Shown here: piece by piece, positions 1 through 6,302 of the stretch | Layout: every line of letters begins with the position of its first letter | Position numbering within the stretch: the first letter of the stretch is position 1 | Assembly (NCBI GenBank): GCA_016875155.1 | Contig: VGSD01000034.1 | Location: forward strand, 1 to 12,267 | Length of the DNA stretch: 12,267 bases | Source: Deltaproteobacteria bacterium | GTDB taxonomy: Bacteria > Desulfobacterota > BSN033 > UBA1163 | Direction: 5' to 3' | Notes under the pieces: model-generated | Told to the model about the DNA's origin: nothing | What the model saw: only the letters and a program-made list of their open reading frames with translations | The model's database searches: none | Translations under genes and position numbers: made by a program

Positions 1-466
1 TCCCAATCTCCTGCCCTCCGGCCACTCTCATCCCATTCACCCTGCAGATGACGGGCTTCTTGCACATGAGGATGGAGTCCACCATGTTGTTGAAAAGTTC
101 CATGTAAGCCCCGTATTCCTCGGGCCTCATGCTGTAATACTCCGAATACTCCTTCGTGTTTCCGCCAGTGCAGAAGGAATAAGGGCCTGTGCCGGTAAAT
201 ACAACCGCCACCACTGAACGGTCGGTCGAGGCATTTTCAAACCCAGCAATCACTCCCTTCACCATCTCTGTCGTATAAGAGTTGTACTGGTTAGGATTGT
301 TCAGTCTGATCCAGGCATTATACAGCCCGGGGATAACATTCCCCTTGGGATCTTTCAAAGGTTTTTTCTCATACACCGTGCATGGGGCATCTTTGCCCCA
401 ATGCTCCGAACCATAGCGACTATGGTCCTTCATCTCATGCTCTCTTGGCATCCACTTCAATGACAT
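1..466 (-). CDS. bamA: 6-oxocyclohex-1-ene-1-carbonyl-CoA hydrolase, N-terminal part (cut by window edge)
   Basis: This enzyme of the crotonase superfamily adds water to and hydrolytically opens the ring of 6-oxocyclohex-1-ene-1-carbonyl-CoA, giving 3-hydroxypimelyl-CoA in the anaerobic benzoyl-CoA pathway. I translated 155 codons by hand from ATG 466-464, which is preceded by a strong AAGGAGGAG ribosome site. The N-terminus starts MSLKWMPREHEMKDHSRYG and continues with a WGKDAPC block, both of which I recognise as typical of BamA/Oah. The crotonase-fold segments FTGTGPYSFCTGGNTKEY (about residues 90-107) and RVNGMRVAGGQEIG (about 142-155) follow. Family members are about 375 residues, so more than half lies beyond the window. 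It is downstream of the dehydrogenase that makes its substrate, separated by about 126 bases that include a GC-rich palindrome. The assignment is strong because BamA differs clearly from ordinary enoyl-CoA hydratases. Confidence 0.93.
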   Translation of the reverse strand, partial: MSLKWMPREHEMKDHSRYGSEHWGKDAPCTVYEKKPLKDPKGNVIPGLYNAWIRLNNPNQYNSYTTEMVKGVIAGFENASTDRSVVAVVFTGTGPYSFCTGGNTKEYSEYYSMRPEEYGAYMELFNNMVDSILMCKKPVICRVNGMRVAGGQEIG

Positions 467-518
467 AAAAACTCCTCCTTTCTCGTTTAAACTGTTTTTT
501 GAGTCAACTCTGCATTTC

Positions 519-566
519 ACCCCCTCCCTCACCCTCCCCCCTCGAGGGGGAGGGGTTGGGTGGTGG
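519..566. repeat. GC-rich palindrome between bamQ and bamA
   Basis: A C-rich arm (CCCTCACCCTCCCCC) meets a G-rich arm (GGGGGAGGGGTTGGGTGG) around a central CTCGAG at 541-546, giving a stem of about ten pairs with one slipped G. It lies inside what appears to be a single operon. No T-run follows on the minus strand, so it is not a classical intrinsic terminator. It resembles the palindromes at 8039-8106 and 11856-11904 in base content and in the CCCTCACC/GGTGAGGG words, which suggests a dispersed intergenic repeat family. It could also act as an mRNA-stabilising stem between the two genes. Confidence 0.7.
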
Positions 567-592
567 CATGCTTCCAAGTCAGGGGTTTCACC

Positions 593-1702
593 TTAAAAAT
601 CGGGTGTAAGAACGATTCTCTTTTCTGGAGAGCCGGCCTTGTGGACTTCATCAAAAACAGATGCGATCTGGCTCATGGGCCGGGTTTCCACAAAGGGCGC
701 GATATCGATCTTCTTTGCGAGGACCATATCGAGCACAACCGGGTAATATTCAGGCAGACATCCCCATGTCCCAATGATCTCCGCATCAAAAGCCATCAGC
801 CTTGACAACATATACTCATTCTTTGCCATGCCAAATCCGACCACGACAAGCTTCCCGGTGAAGGAGAGAAGTTCCAGGGCAAGGTCCTGTCCTGCTTTGG
901 TTCCACTCACCTCGAAAATTTTCCAGCCAAAACCGGCCTCCAGACCGTTCTTCTTGCAGATATCTCGAAACTCATTTCGGATATCTTTAACCTGTTTGTC
1001 CTGGGAACTGATCACAAAATCCGCTCCATACTTTAAGGCTCTCTGCAATTTCCCGGGATTTCTTGCGATGCCAACCACCGCTTTTGCGCCAAGGGCCTTC
1101 AGTGTCTGAGCTACATAAACACCCACGCCTCCAGTGACTCCGATGATGATGACATTGTCTCCTGGCTGGAGGTCAGCCCTTTTAGCGGCCTGATAGGGTG
1201 TGGTTGCCGCATCAGCCACGACCGCTAAATGTTCCAGAGGAATACTTCCGCGGTTTCTCACCTCACAGAGATCAATCGAAGGAACAGGAATATGGCTTGA
1301 AAACCCTCCATAAATTCCCAGGCTGTTTCCTGGCATCTTCTGAACCAGGCAGCGATTTCCTCTGCCGGTCTTGCAGAGATAACATTTCCGGCAGGGCATG
1401 ACCGCCGGGACAATCACCTCTTTGCCCATCCACTTCTCGTCGCCTGCCACTACCGTTCCGCTGATCTCATGTCCGAGGGTCAGAGGCGGCTTCTGTACAG
1501 TAGGGACGCCATCATAAAAATAACCAAGGTCTGTATGGCAAACCCCACAACCCGCCACCTTTACCAGAACCTCATCCGCTGCCAATGCAGGGACAGGAAT
1601 GGAGGCCTTCTCCAATTTACCCGGTTTGACCTCACCCGTCTCCTTATCCTTGCTTGTTGGCTGCACCATCTGCCATGTTTGAATCTTTTCCGGCACTGAC
1701 AT
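593..1702 (-). CDS. bamQ: 6-hydroxycyclohex-1-ene-1-carbonyl-CoA dehydrogenase (zinc alcohol dehydrogenase family)
   Basis: This medium-chain dehydrogenase oxidises the hydroxyl of 6-hydroxycyclohex-1-ene-1-carbonyl-CoA to the ketone, with NAD+ in the characterised homologue Had. ATG at 1702 is preferred over ATG at 1723 because GGGGGTGAAGG sits just upstream and because the resulting 369 residues begin MSVPEKIQTWQMV, as in known Had proteins. Visible features are the catalytic-zinc ligands Cys55 (GVCHTD) and His78-Glu79 (LGHE), an Asp164 where many relatives have the third ligand Cys, and a structural-zinc C-x2-C-x2-C-x7-C cluster at Cys104, 107, 110 and 118. A dinucleotide-binding segment GVTGGVG lies at about 188-194. 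The segment GVPTVQKPPLTLGHE is characteristic of Had. The gene is placed directly before bamA, whose substrate it makes. I am confident of the family and fairly sure of the specific reaction. Confidence 0.9.
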   Translation of the reverse strand: MSVPEKIQTWQMVQPTSKDKETGEVKPGKLEKASIPVPALAADEVLVKVAGCGVCHTDLGYFYDGVPTVQKPPLTLGHEISGTVVAGDEKWMGKEVIVPAVMPCRKCYLCKTGRGNRCLVQKMPGNSLGIYGGFSSHIPVPSIDLCEVRNRGSIPLEHLAVVADAATTPYQAAKRADLQPGDNVIIIGVTGGVGVYVAQTLKALGAKAVVGIARNPGKLQRALKYGADFVISSQDKQVKDIRNEFRDICKKNGLEAGFGWKIFEVSGTKAGQDLALELLSFTGKLVVVGFGMAKNEYMLSRLMAFDAEIIGTWGCLPEYYPVVLDMVLAKKIDIAPFVETRPMSQIASVFDEVHKAGSPEKRIVLTPDF

Positions 1703-1727
1703 ATCCTTCACCCCCTTCTTCATTTTT

Positions 1728-1789
1728 GATTTCGGATTTCGGATTTCGGAATTTCATTCCACAATCCAAAATCCGCAATCTGCAATCGA
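1728..1789. repeat. GATTTCG tandem repeat and short-word palindrome in operon spacer
   Basis: Three exact head-to-tail copies of GATTTCG fill 1728-1748. They are followed by AATCCAAAATCCGCAATC words at about 1763-1780 that pair imperfectly with the tandem copies, since GGATT and AATCC are complementary. The result is an AT-rich imperfect palindrome occupying almost the entire spacer between the SDR gene stop codon (1790-1792) and bamQ. Similar low-complexity palindromes occur in other spacers of this window. Confidence 0.75.
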
Positions 1790-2545
1790 TTAAGTCATTC
1801 CCAGTCCGCCATCCACGCAGATGAGTTGACCCGTGATATAGTTCGCTTCATCTGACGCAAGGAAGACAAATGTCGGAGCCACCTCTTCTGGCTCTGAGAA
1901 TCGCCCTAGCAAGATCCTCCCTGTATAAATCGCCATCAATTTGGGGTCTGATTTAACTTTATCGAACATTTCAGTACTGACATACCCCGGTTGGACAATA
2001 TTCACTGTAATCCCATAACTAGCCAATTCGCGCGCCGCCGACTTGGTAAAAGCAACCATTCCCCCCTTCGCTGAGCTGTAGTTAATCTGACCCTTTGTTC
2101 CCCACAATCCAGCTGAAGAGGTGACATTGATGATCCTTCCGTATTTTCTCTCCATCATATATTTTGATGCGATCTGAGTGCACAGGAACGGACCCTTGAG
2201 CTGGATGTCAATGACCTCATCCCATTGCTCCTCTGACATTTTGTAAAGCATATTCGGCCTTGAGACTCCTGCATTGTTGACCAGGATATCGATCTTCCCG
2301 AAATGGTCAATGCAGGCGTTGATAATCTTCTCCGCTTCGGCCTTAACCGCCACATTGCCTTTCACGGCAACAGCCTTCCGCCCTATCTTTTCGACCAGTT
2401 CCACCACTTCCTGGGCGGGCTTATCCTGTGACGCATAATTGACGATCACATCTGCCCCCTCCTTGGCATAGGCAAGGCAGATCGCTCTTCCGATTCCCCT
2501 TCCTCCGCCCGTGACAACAGCGGCTTTCCCTTCTAATCGTCCCAT
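1790..2545 (-). CDS. SDR-family oxidoreductase (FabG-like, probable 3-hydroxyacyl-CoA dehydrogenase)
   Basis: This 251-residue classical short-chain dehydrogenase would interconvert a 3-hydroxyacyl and 3-oxoacyl thioester or a related alcohol. It has the Rossmann glycine motif TGGGRGIG at residues 12-19, NNAG at 90-93, the catalytic Ser143/144, Tyr156 and Lys160 (SSAG and YSSAK), and the usual C-terminal VDGG. The segment usually reading N-L-K-G reads IQLKG, so Gln115 stands where the tetrad Asn is expected. The ribosome site GGAGGGAG lies about six bases before the ATG. Its place between the acyl-CoA enzymes and bamQ/bamA suggests a catabolic role, for example oxidising 3-hydroxypimelyl-CoA after ring opening, rather than fatty acid synthesis. 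That substrate is an inference, and a generic FabG role cannot be excluded from sequence. Confidence 0.88.
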   Translation of the reverse strand: MGRLEGKAAVVTGGGRGIGRAICLAYAKEGADVIVNYASQDKPAQEVVELVEKIGRKAVAVKGNVAVKAEAEKIINACIDHFGKIDILVNNAGVSRPNMLYKMSEEQWDEVIDIQLKGPFLCTQIASKYMMERKYGRIINVTSSAGLWGTKGQINYSSAKGGMVAFTKSAARELASYGITVNIVQPGYVSTEMFDKVKSDPKLMAIYTGRILLGRFSEPEEVAPTFVFLASDEANYITGQLICVDGGLGMT

Positions 2546-2575
2546 CGACTCCCTCCGTCCATTTAAACCTTGATC

Positions 2576-3031
2576 TTATTCGACCTTCAGCTCTAGGTTG
2601 ATCATATCTCCTCCTCTTGTAAAACCCATGTCCCTGAAAAATTTGAGGAGGTCCCAGTCATTCCAATTCACCAGGGTATAGATGACGCTGACACCAATCG
2701 CCTTCAAATTTTTGACAAACTCCTGACTCAATTTCCTTGCCACTCCCTTATGCTGGTAGTCCGGATCAACTCCGATGATGGTGAGCCATCCGGTCGTATC
2801 AGGAACACCGAACTCCCATCCGCTCACCTCTCCGACCACGAAACCGATCACCTTTCCTCCAAATTCAGCTACCAGGGAGGACAACGGATAGACCGTATTC
2901 TGAGTGACGAGGTTATTCCAATAATCGGGCCTCAATTTTCCAATAACCTTGCGGTCAATTTCGACAATTGCACCCAGGTCTCCGATTGTCATCGGCCGTA
3001 TATTTACTCGGGTCAAAAATGCTTCATCCAT
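2576..3031 (-). CDS. GNAT-family N-acyltransferase
   Basis: This is a 151-residue single-domain GNAT protein, expected to transfer an acyl group from acyl-CoA to an amine. The acyl-CoA pyrophosphate-binding motif A is visible as GVDPDYQHKGVARKL (about residues 87-101), with the Q-x-x-G-x-A core at Gln93-Ala98. The N-terminal IRPMTIGDLGAIVEID and C-terminal DLLKFFRDMGF are also typical of the fold. The ATG is preceded by GGGGGAG at a slightly long spacing. It lies 24 bases after the biotin carrier gene and about 30 bases before the SDR gene, so it is co-transcribed with catabolic enzymes. A lysine acyltransferase that modifies acyl-CoA enzymes is one possibility. A small-molecule acyltransferase is equally compatible with the sequence. 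Confidence 0.85.
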   Translation of the reverse strand: MDEAFLTRVNIRPMTIGDLGAIVEIDRKVIGKLRPDYWNNLVTQNTVYPLSSLVAEFGGKVIGFVVGEVSGWEFGVPDTTGWLTIIGVDPDYQHKGVARKLSQEFVKNLKAIGVSVIYTLVNWNDWDLLKFFRDMGFTRGGDMINLELKVE

Positions 3032-3055
3032 TTTTCTGGTTTTCTCCCCCTTCCC

Positions 3056-3271
3056 CTATCCAATGACCGCAATCACTGCTTCGGCTTCAACTTCCTGCCC
3101 TGGGGCAACACAGACTTCTTTTATGGTCCCGGTGATTGGCGCCACAATCGGCATCTCCATCTTCATCGCTTCTAGAACTGCCACCTGATCATCCTCTTTT
3201 ACCTGATCTCCCGCTTTAACCGAAACTGAAACAATCTTGCCTACCATTGGCACTGTTACGGGTGTACCCAT
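3056..3271 (-). CDS. Free-standing biotin carrier (biotinyl-domain) protein
   Basis: This 71-residue protein consists of a single biotinyl domain. The biotin attachment motif is LEAMKMEM, with Lys37 as the predicted biotinylated residue. The second half, from PIVAPITGTI to the C-terminus, is the matching beta hammerhead half. AMKM identifies biotin rather than lipoate. There is no Pro/Ala-rich linker or N-terminal extension such as is found in many acetyl-CoA carboxylase BCCPs and in decarboxylase gamma subunits, so this is a minimal carrier. The ribosome site GAGGAGG precedes the ATG by eight bases. It follows the acyl-CoA dehydrogenase gene by 33 bases. In a benzoyl-CoA degrader a biotin-dependent glutaconyl-CoA decarboxylase or an acyl-CoA carboxylase would be logical partners, but no catalytic subunit is visible in the window, so the partner is unknown. 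Confidence 0.9.
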   Translation of the reverse strand: MGTPVTVPMVGKIVSVSVKAGDQVKEDDQVAVLEAMKMEMPIVAPITGTIKEVCVAPGQEVEAEAVIAVIG

Positions 3272-3304
3272 AAGATGAACCTCCTCTGATATACCGATTC
3301 TGTT

Positions 3305-4450
3305 TTATTTTAGACCTAACACACTGCGTGCGATAATCATCTTCTGAACATTGGACGTCCCTTCTACGATCTGGTAAGACTTGGCGTCCCGGTAGAGTCT
3401 CTCAACAGGATACTCACTCGAGAAACCGTAGGAGCCGAAAATTTTGACAGCCGCGTTTGCCGCACGAACTGCCACTTCTGCTGCATAGAACTTGGCGGAG
3501 GAGATCTCGATCGTATTCCTCTGCCCCCGGTCCCTGTTCCATGCTGCCCGGTAAACTAAAAACCTTGCCGCCTCTTCCTCAACAAACATTTCTGCAATCT
3601 GTTCCTGAATCATCTGAAAATTAGCAATGGGTTGTCCGAACTGTTCCCTCTCGTTTGCATAACGAACAGAATGTTCCTTACAGGCCCTTGCCACTCCAAC
3701 CGCCCGTGAGGCGCAGGAAAGCCTCGTATTGTCCAGCATGAACATGCAGATCTTAAACCCATCCCCCTTCTGCCCTACGAGACTGTTCTTCGGCAGTTTG
3801 ACATTGTCAAAGTAAATCTCACCGGTGGGCGCACAATGGAGTCCCAGTTTTGTCTCAATCGCTTTCTGGGTCACTCCCGGAAGGTGCATATCTACTAGAA
3901 AGGCCGATATCCCCCGATGTTTCAGCGACCGGTCCGTATAGGCATAAACGATCCCGAGATCCGCAACCGGAACCCCTGAAATCCACATCTTGCTCCCGTT
4001 GAGGATAAAACAATCCTCTTTCTCTTCGGCAACGCTCTTCATCGAGGCCACATCCGAACCTGAATTCGCCTCTGTGATGGCAAAACAGCCCAAGAGGTCC
4101 GCATTGATCAATTTGGAAATATATTTTTCTTTCTGTTCCTCTGATCCGAAATTGAGAATTACGGACTGGATGGAATTCATCTGAAGGTTGAAAGGAAGAC
4201 CCCAGGAGGGAGAAACTCTTGCAATCTCTTCTGCCATAATCGAGGCTGCAAGATACCCGGTCTCATTTCCACCATATTTCTCTGGCGCAATACAGCCGAA
4301 GAATCCCAGGTTTGCCATCTCCTTAACAATTTCTTTACGGAAACGGTGCTCTTTTTCATCTTCTTCCATGGTGGGAGCTATCCTCTTTTCGGCAAAGTTT
4401 TTTGCCATATCCCGCATCGCTTGTTGCTCATCTGTCAATAAAAAATCCAT
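3305..4450 (-). CDS. Acyl-CoA dehydrogenase, substrate uncertain
   Basis: This 381-residue flavoprotein would oxidise an acyl-CoA to the 2,3-enoyl-CoA and pass electrons to electron-transferring flavoprotein. The start chosen is ATG 4450, beginning MDFLLTDEQQ, because GGGAGGGAGG lies eight bases upstream. A longer frame reaching 4483 would begin close to the promoter -10 box. Diagnostic segments are CFAITEANSGSD (about 122-133), WISG (156-159), the flavin-binding region REQFGQPIANFQ (268-279), and YPVERLYRDAK (347-357) with the catalytic base Glu363 in IVEGTSN. The overall look recalls glutaryl-CoA dehydrogenases of anaerobes, but the position of the glutarate-binding Arg (Arg94 in human GCDH) appears to be Gly84 in my recalled alignment. 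A beta-oxidation or alicyclic acyl-CoA substrate therefore fits better. It is the promoter-proximal gene of the operon. Confidence 0.92.
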   Translation of the reverse strand: MDFLLTDEQQAMRDMAKNFAEKRIAPTMEEDEKEHRFRKEIVKEMANLGFFGCIAPEKYGGNETGYLAASIMAEEIARVSPSWGLPFNLQMNSIQSVILNFGSEEQKEKYISKLINADLLGCFAITEANSGSDVASMKSVAEEKEDCFILNGSKMWISGVPVADLGIVYAYTDRSLKHRGISAFLVDMHLPGVTQKAIETKLGLHCAPTGEIYFDNVKLPKNSLVGQKGDGFKICMFMLDNTRLSCASRAVGVARACKEHSVRYANEREQFGQPIANFQMIQEQIAEMFVEEEAARFLVYRAAWNRDRGQRNTIEISSAKFYAAEVAVRAANAAVKIFGSYGFSSEYPVERLYRDAKSYQIVEGTSNVQKMIIARSVLGLK

Positions 4451-4458
4451 AAAACCAA

Positions 4459-4468
4459 CCTCCCTCCC
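4459..4468 (-). promoter_or_regulatory. Ribosome binding site deciding the acyl-CoA dehydrogenase start
   Basis: GGGAGGGAGG on the minus strand lies eight bases before ATG 4450. No comparable site precedes the longer frame at 4483, so the internal ATG is taken as the start. Confidence 0.8.
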
Positions 4469-4483
4469 GATTAGATTGTGCAA

Positions 4484-4512
4484 TTTATAACAAACGCACT
4501 ACCTATTGTCAA
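4484..4512 (-). promoter_or_regulatory. Near-consensus sigma70 promoter for the aromatic-catabolism operon
   Basis: On the minus strand the -35 box TTGACA (4512-4507, perfect consensus) is separated by exactly 17 bases from the -10 box TATAAA (4489-4484, five of six). Transcription would start near 4476, giving a leader of about 26 bases that contains the GGGAGGGAGG ribosome site before ATG 4450. The spacing, the two boxes and the position relative to the start codon all agree. An AT-rich stretch lies just upstream at 4513-4533. The hexamers were read directly from sequence; activity is inferred. Confidence 0.8.
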
Positions 4513-4761
4513 GAAAATTTTATTTCTCCTTTAATAACTATCGGTTAGGATATTTTTTGGGATCATTTAAAATAGCCTATCCGAAACTAAACCCGGTTAG
4601 AAAGTCTTCGACTATCCAACAGGATAGCTAACACCGGACTTTAAACTACCGTGTTTCACTCAAAACTCATTCCCGCTGTAAACCCCAATAGAAGTTAAGC
4701 TTCGCAGGGGGTAAGCAACGGGGCTTTCTAACGGGGTAAACTATTGACAATAAGGAACTGA
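4513..4761. other. Divergent intergenic region with inverted repeats
   Basis: This stretch lies between the leftward catabolic promoter and the rightward ruvX gene and has no convincing ORF. It contains a perfect 6-bp hairpin, CTATCC/GGATAG with loop AACA (4612-4627), and the structured motif described separately at 4588-4741. No convincing rightward -35/-10 pair was found, and a TTGACA at 4744-4749 is too close to the ruvX start to serve it. Operators for a transcriptional regulator of the catabolic operon could lie here, but none is recognisable. Confidence 0.6.
4588..4741. repeat. Three-copy TAAACCCC..TAGAAAG motif forming long and short inverted repeats
   Basis: Direct copies occur at 4588-4604 (TAAACCCGGTTAGAAAG) and 4679-4694 (TAAACCCCAATAGAAG). 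An inverted copy occurs at 4724-4741 (CTTTCTAACGGGGTAAAC). The first and third copies can pair over 14 positions with a single mismatch (4591-4604 with 4724-4737). The second and third form a shorter hairpin, ACCCC..TAGAAG with CTTTCTA..GGGGT, enclosing an inner GCTT/AAGC stem at 4699-4716. The two pairings are mutually exclusive. It may be a dispersed intergenic element or a structured RNA. Confidence 0.6.
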
Positions 4762-5220
4762 ATGAGCGATAAAAAGTTTATGCGGATCATGGGATTGGAT
4801 GTCGGGTCAAAAACGATTGGGGTGGCCGTCAGTGATGAACTTGGATTAACAGCTCAGGGTCTCAAAATAATCCGCCGCAAGTCAATGGAAGATGATATGA
4901 GGGAGCTTTGTTCCATCATCTCTCAATATATGATTGAGAAGATTGTGGTTGGTCTTCCCATCAATATGGACGGAACACTGGGCAGACAAGCAGAAACCGT
5001 TTTGGAATGGATTAACCGATTTAAAGACAGGACTTCGCTTCCTGTGGAAACATGGGATGAGAGACTTTCCACAGTTGAAGCCTCAAAAACCCTGCTCGAA
5101 GCTGACCTCTCCAGAAAAAAAAGAAAACAGGTGATCGACAAACTGGCCGCTGTTCTCATCCTCCAGGGATACCTTGACCAGATTGGGAGAAGAGATGATG
5201 GGTTTACTGCATCGGCATAA
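4762..5220 (+). CDS. ruvX: YqgF/RuvX-family nuclease (putative pre-16S rRNA processing nuclease)
   Basis: This 152-residue RNase H-fold protein belongs to the YqgF family, whose members are linked to 16S rRNA 5' end maturation and were earlier proposed as Holliday junction resolvases. The N-terminal IMGLDVGSKTIGVAVSD (residues 9-25) carries the first catalytic Asp13. IVVGLPINMDGTLGRQ (61-76) is the family core. WDERLSTVEA (98-107) and the C-terminal DKLAAVLILQGYL (126-138), with Asp126, complete the acidic site. The length is close to the usual 140-150. AAGGAAC lies a few bases before ATG 4762. It is the first gene of the rightward group and overlaps mltG by 26 bases, which suggests translational coupling. 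Confidence 0.93.
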   Translation: MSDKKFMRIMGLDVGSKTIGVAVSDELGLTAQGLKIIRRKSMEDDMRELCSIISQYMIEKIVVGLPINMDGTLGRQAETVLEWINRFKDRTSLPVETWDERLSTVEASKTLLEADLSRKKRKQVIDKLAAVLILQGYLDQIGRRDDGFTASA

Positions 5221-6253
5221 GGTTCTCTTAGCCTGTGCCTCTGTTTTTGTTATTCTGGTGGTAATGGGTCTCTGGTTCTTCTTCATCCCGCCTTCATCCA
5301 TCTCTCTGAATAAAACGATAACCATTAAGAGGGGGATGCCCCTCAGAAAGATCTCCACCCTTCTCGAACAGGAAGGGATTATCTGGAACAGAGAACTTTT
5401 TATTGGAATGGTCACCCTCCTTGGAAAGAAAAAGGAGATCAAGGCCGGAGAATATGAGCTCCATACCCGAATGCGACCTCTCGAAGTTTTCAACTCCTTG
5501 GTCAAAGGACAGGTCAAACAACATCTGGTCACGATTCCTGAAGGCTATACGCTCTCACAAATCGGACAACTCCTTGAGGATTTAAGTATCTTAAGTAAAT
5601 CAGCCTTTCTTCAAAAAGCTTCTTCCCTTCCTTTCATCGCCACGCTTGGGCTCTCCCATCACTTCTCAAACCAAGCTCAAGATTCGTCTAGAAGCCGGAG
5701 TGGACTGACGCTGGAGGGTTACCTCTTTCCCAACACCTACCATTTCATCAAAGAGATGGAACCCGAGGAGGTGATCCGGATGATGGTCCAGCAATTCCAG
5801 AAAGCCTTTGGGCCCGATCTCTTGGAACAGGCCTCTCATCTTGGAATGCATCCATATGATGCGGTCATCCTCGCCTCCATCATTGAAAAAGAGACTTCCC
5901 TTCCTGAAGAGAAGCAGATGATCTCCGCTGTCTTTCACAATCGCCTAAAAAGAAAGATACCTCTCCAGAGCGATCCGACAGTCATCTATGGAATCAGGGA
6001 TTTTAATGGGAATCTGACCAAGGAACATCTACTCACTCCGACACCCTATAATACCTATCTCTTTCTGGGGCCTCCTCCTACCCCGATCTGCAATCCGGGA
6101 AAGGAATCCCTCTGGGCCGCCCTTCATCCCGCCTCTGTTTCCTATCTCTATTTTGTTTCGAAAAATGATGGGTCCCACCATTTTTCTGAGAATTTTGACG
6201 AACACCAGCGAGCTGTAGCGAAGTATCAGAAAATTCCACTTGAAAAAAAATGA
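5195..6253 (+). CDS. mltG: Endolytic murein transglycosylase MltG
   Basis: This inner-membrane lytic transglycosylase (YceG family) cleaves nascent glycan strands and is thought to set their length. ATG 5195 (or the adjacent 5198) is preferred over an upstream TTG at 5174 because GGGAGA lies just before it. The 352 residues start with a short cytoplasmic segment and one membrane helix at about residues 9-30. A LysM-like region follows, with IKAGEYEL (about 82-89) and VTIPEGYTLSQI (about 112-123). The catalytic domain has EGYLFPNTY (about 174-182), ILASIIEKETS with the likely catalytic Glu231, FHNRLKRKIPLQSDPTVIYG and YNTYLFLGPPPTPICNPG. All are characteristic of the family. The start codon lies inside ruvX. 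Stop is at 6251-6253, and 49 bases separate it from the thiolase ATG, so read-through is plausible. Confidence 0.95.
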   Translation: MMGLLHRHKVLLACASVFVILVVMGLWFFFIPPSSISLNKTITIKRGMPLRKISTLLEQEGIIWNRELFIGMVTLLGKKKEIKAGEYELHTRMRPLEVFNSLVKGQVKQHLVTIPEGYTLSQIGQLLEDLSILSKSAFLQKASSLPFIATLGLSHHFSNQAQDSSRSRSGLTLEGYLFPNTYHFIKEMEPEEVIRMMVQQFQKAFGPDLLEQASHLGMHPYDAVILASIIEKETSLPEEKQMISAVFHNRLKRKIPLQSDPTVIYGIRDFNGNLTKEHLLTPTPYNTYLFLGPPPTPICNPGKESLWAALHPASVSYLYFVSKNDGSHHFSENFDEHQRAVAKYQKIPLEKK

Positions 6254-6302
6254 CTTCTCAATTATGTTTAAATTCCACTAAAAACGAGAGGGGGATTTCT
6301 TG

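Noticed and set aside
481..512. Promoter for bamA with TTGACT as a -35 box on the minus strand
   Set aside because: At the proper spacing the -10 position reads GAGAAA, too far from consensus.
519..566. Intrinsic terminator ending the operon before bamA
   Set aside because: No T-run follows the stem on the minus strand, and no separate promoter for bamA was found.
774..1109. Plus-strand open frame of 111 codons opposite bamQ
   Set aside because: It lies antisense within a well-supported zinc dehydrogenase gene and has no recognisable protein features.
3056..3271. Lipoyl carrier or glycine cleavage H protein
   Set aside because: The AMKM motif and 71-residue minimal fold indicate biotin; lipoyl domains usually carry a DKA-type motif.
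4744..4749. TTGACA on the plus strand as a -35 box for ruvX
   Set aside because: It lies only 12 bases before the ruvX ATG, so the matching -10 would fall inside the gene.
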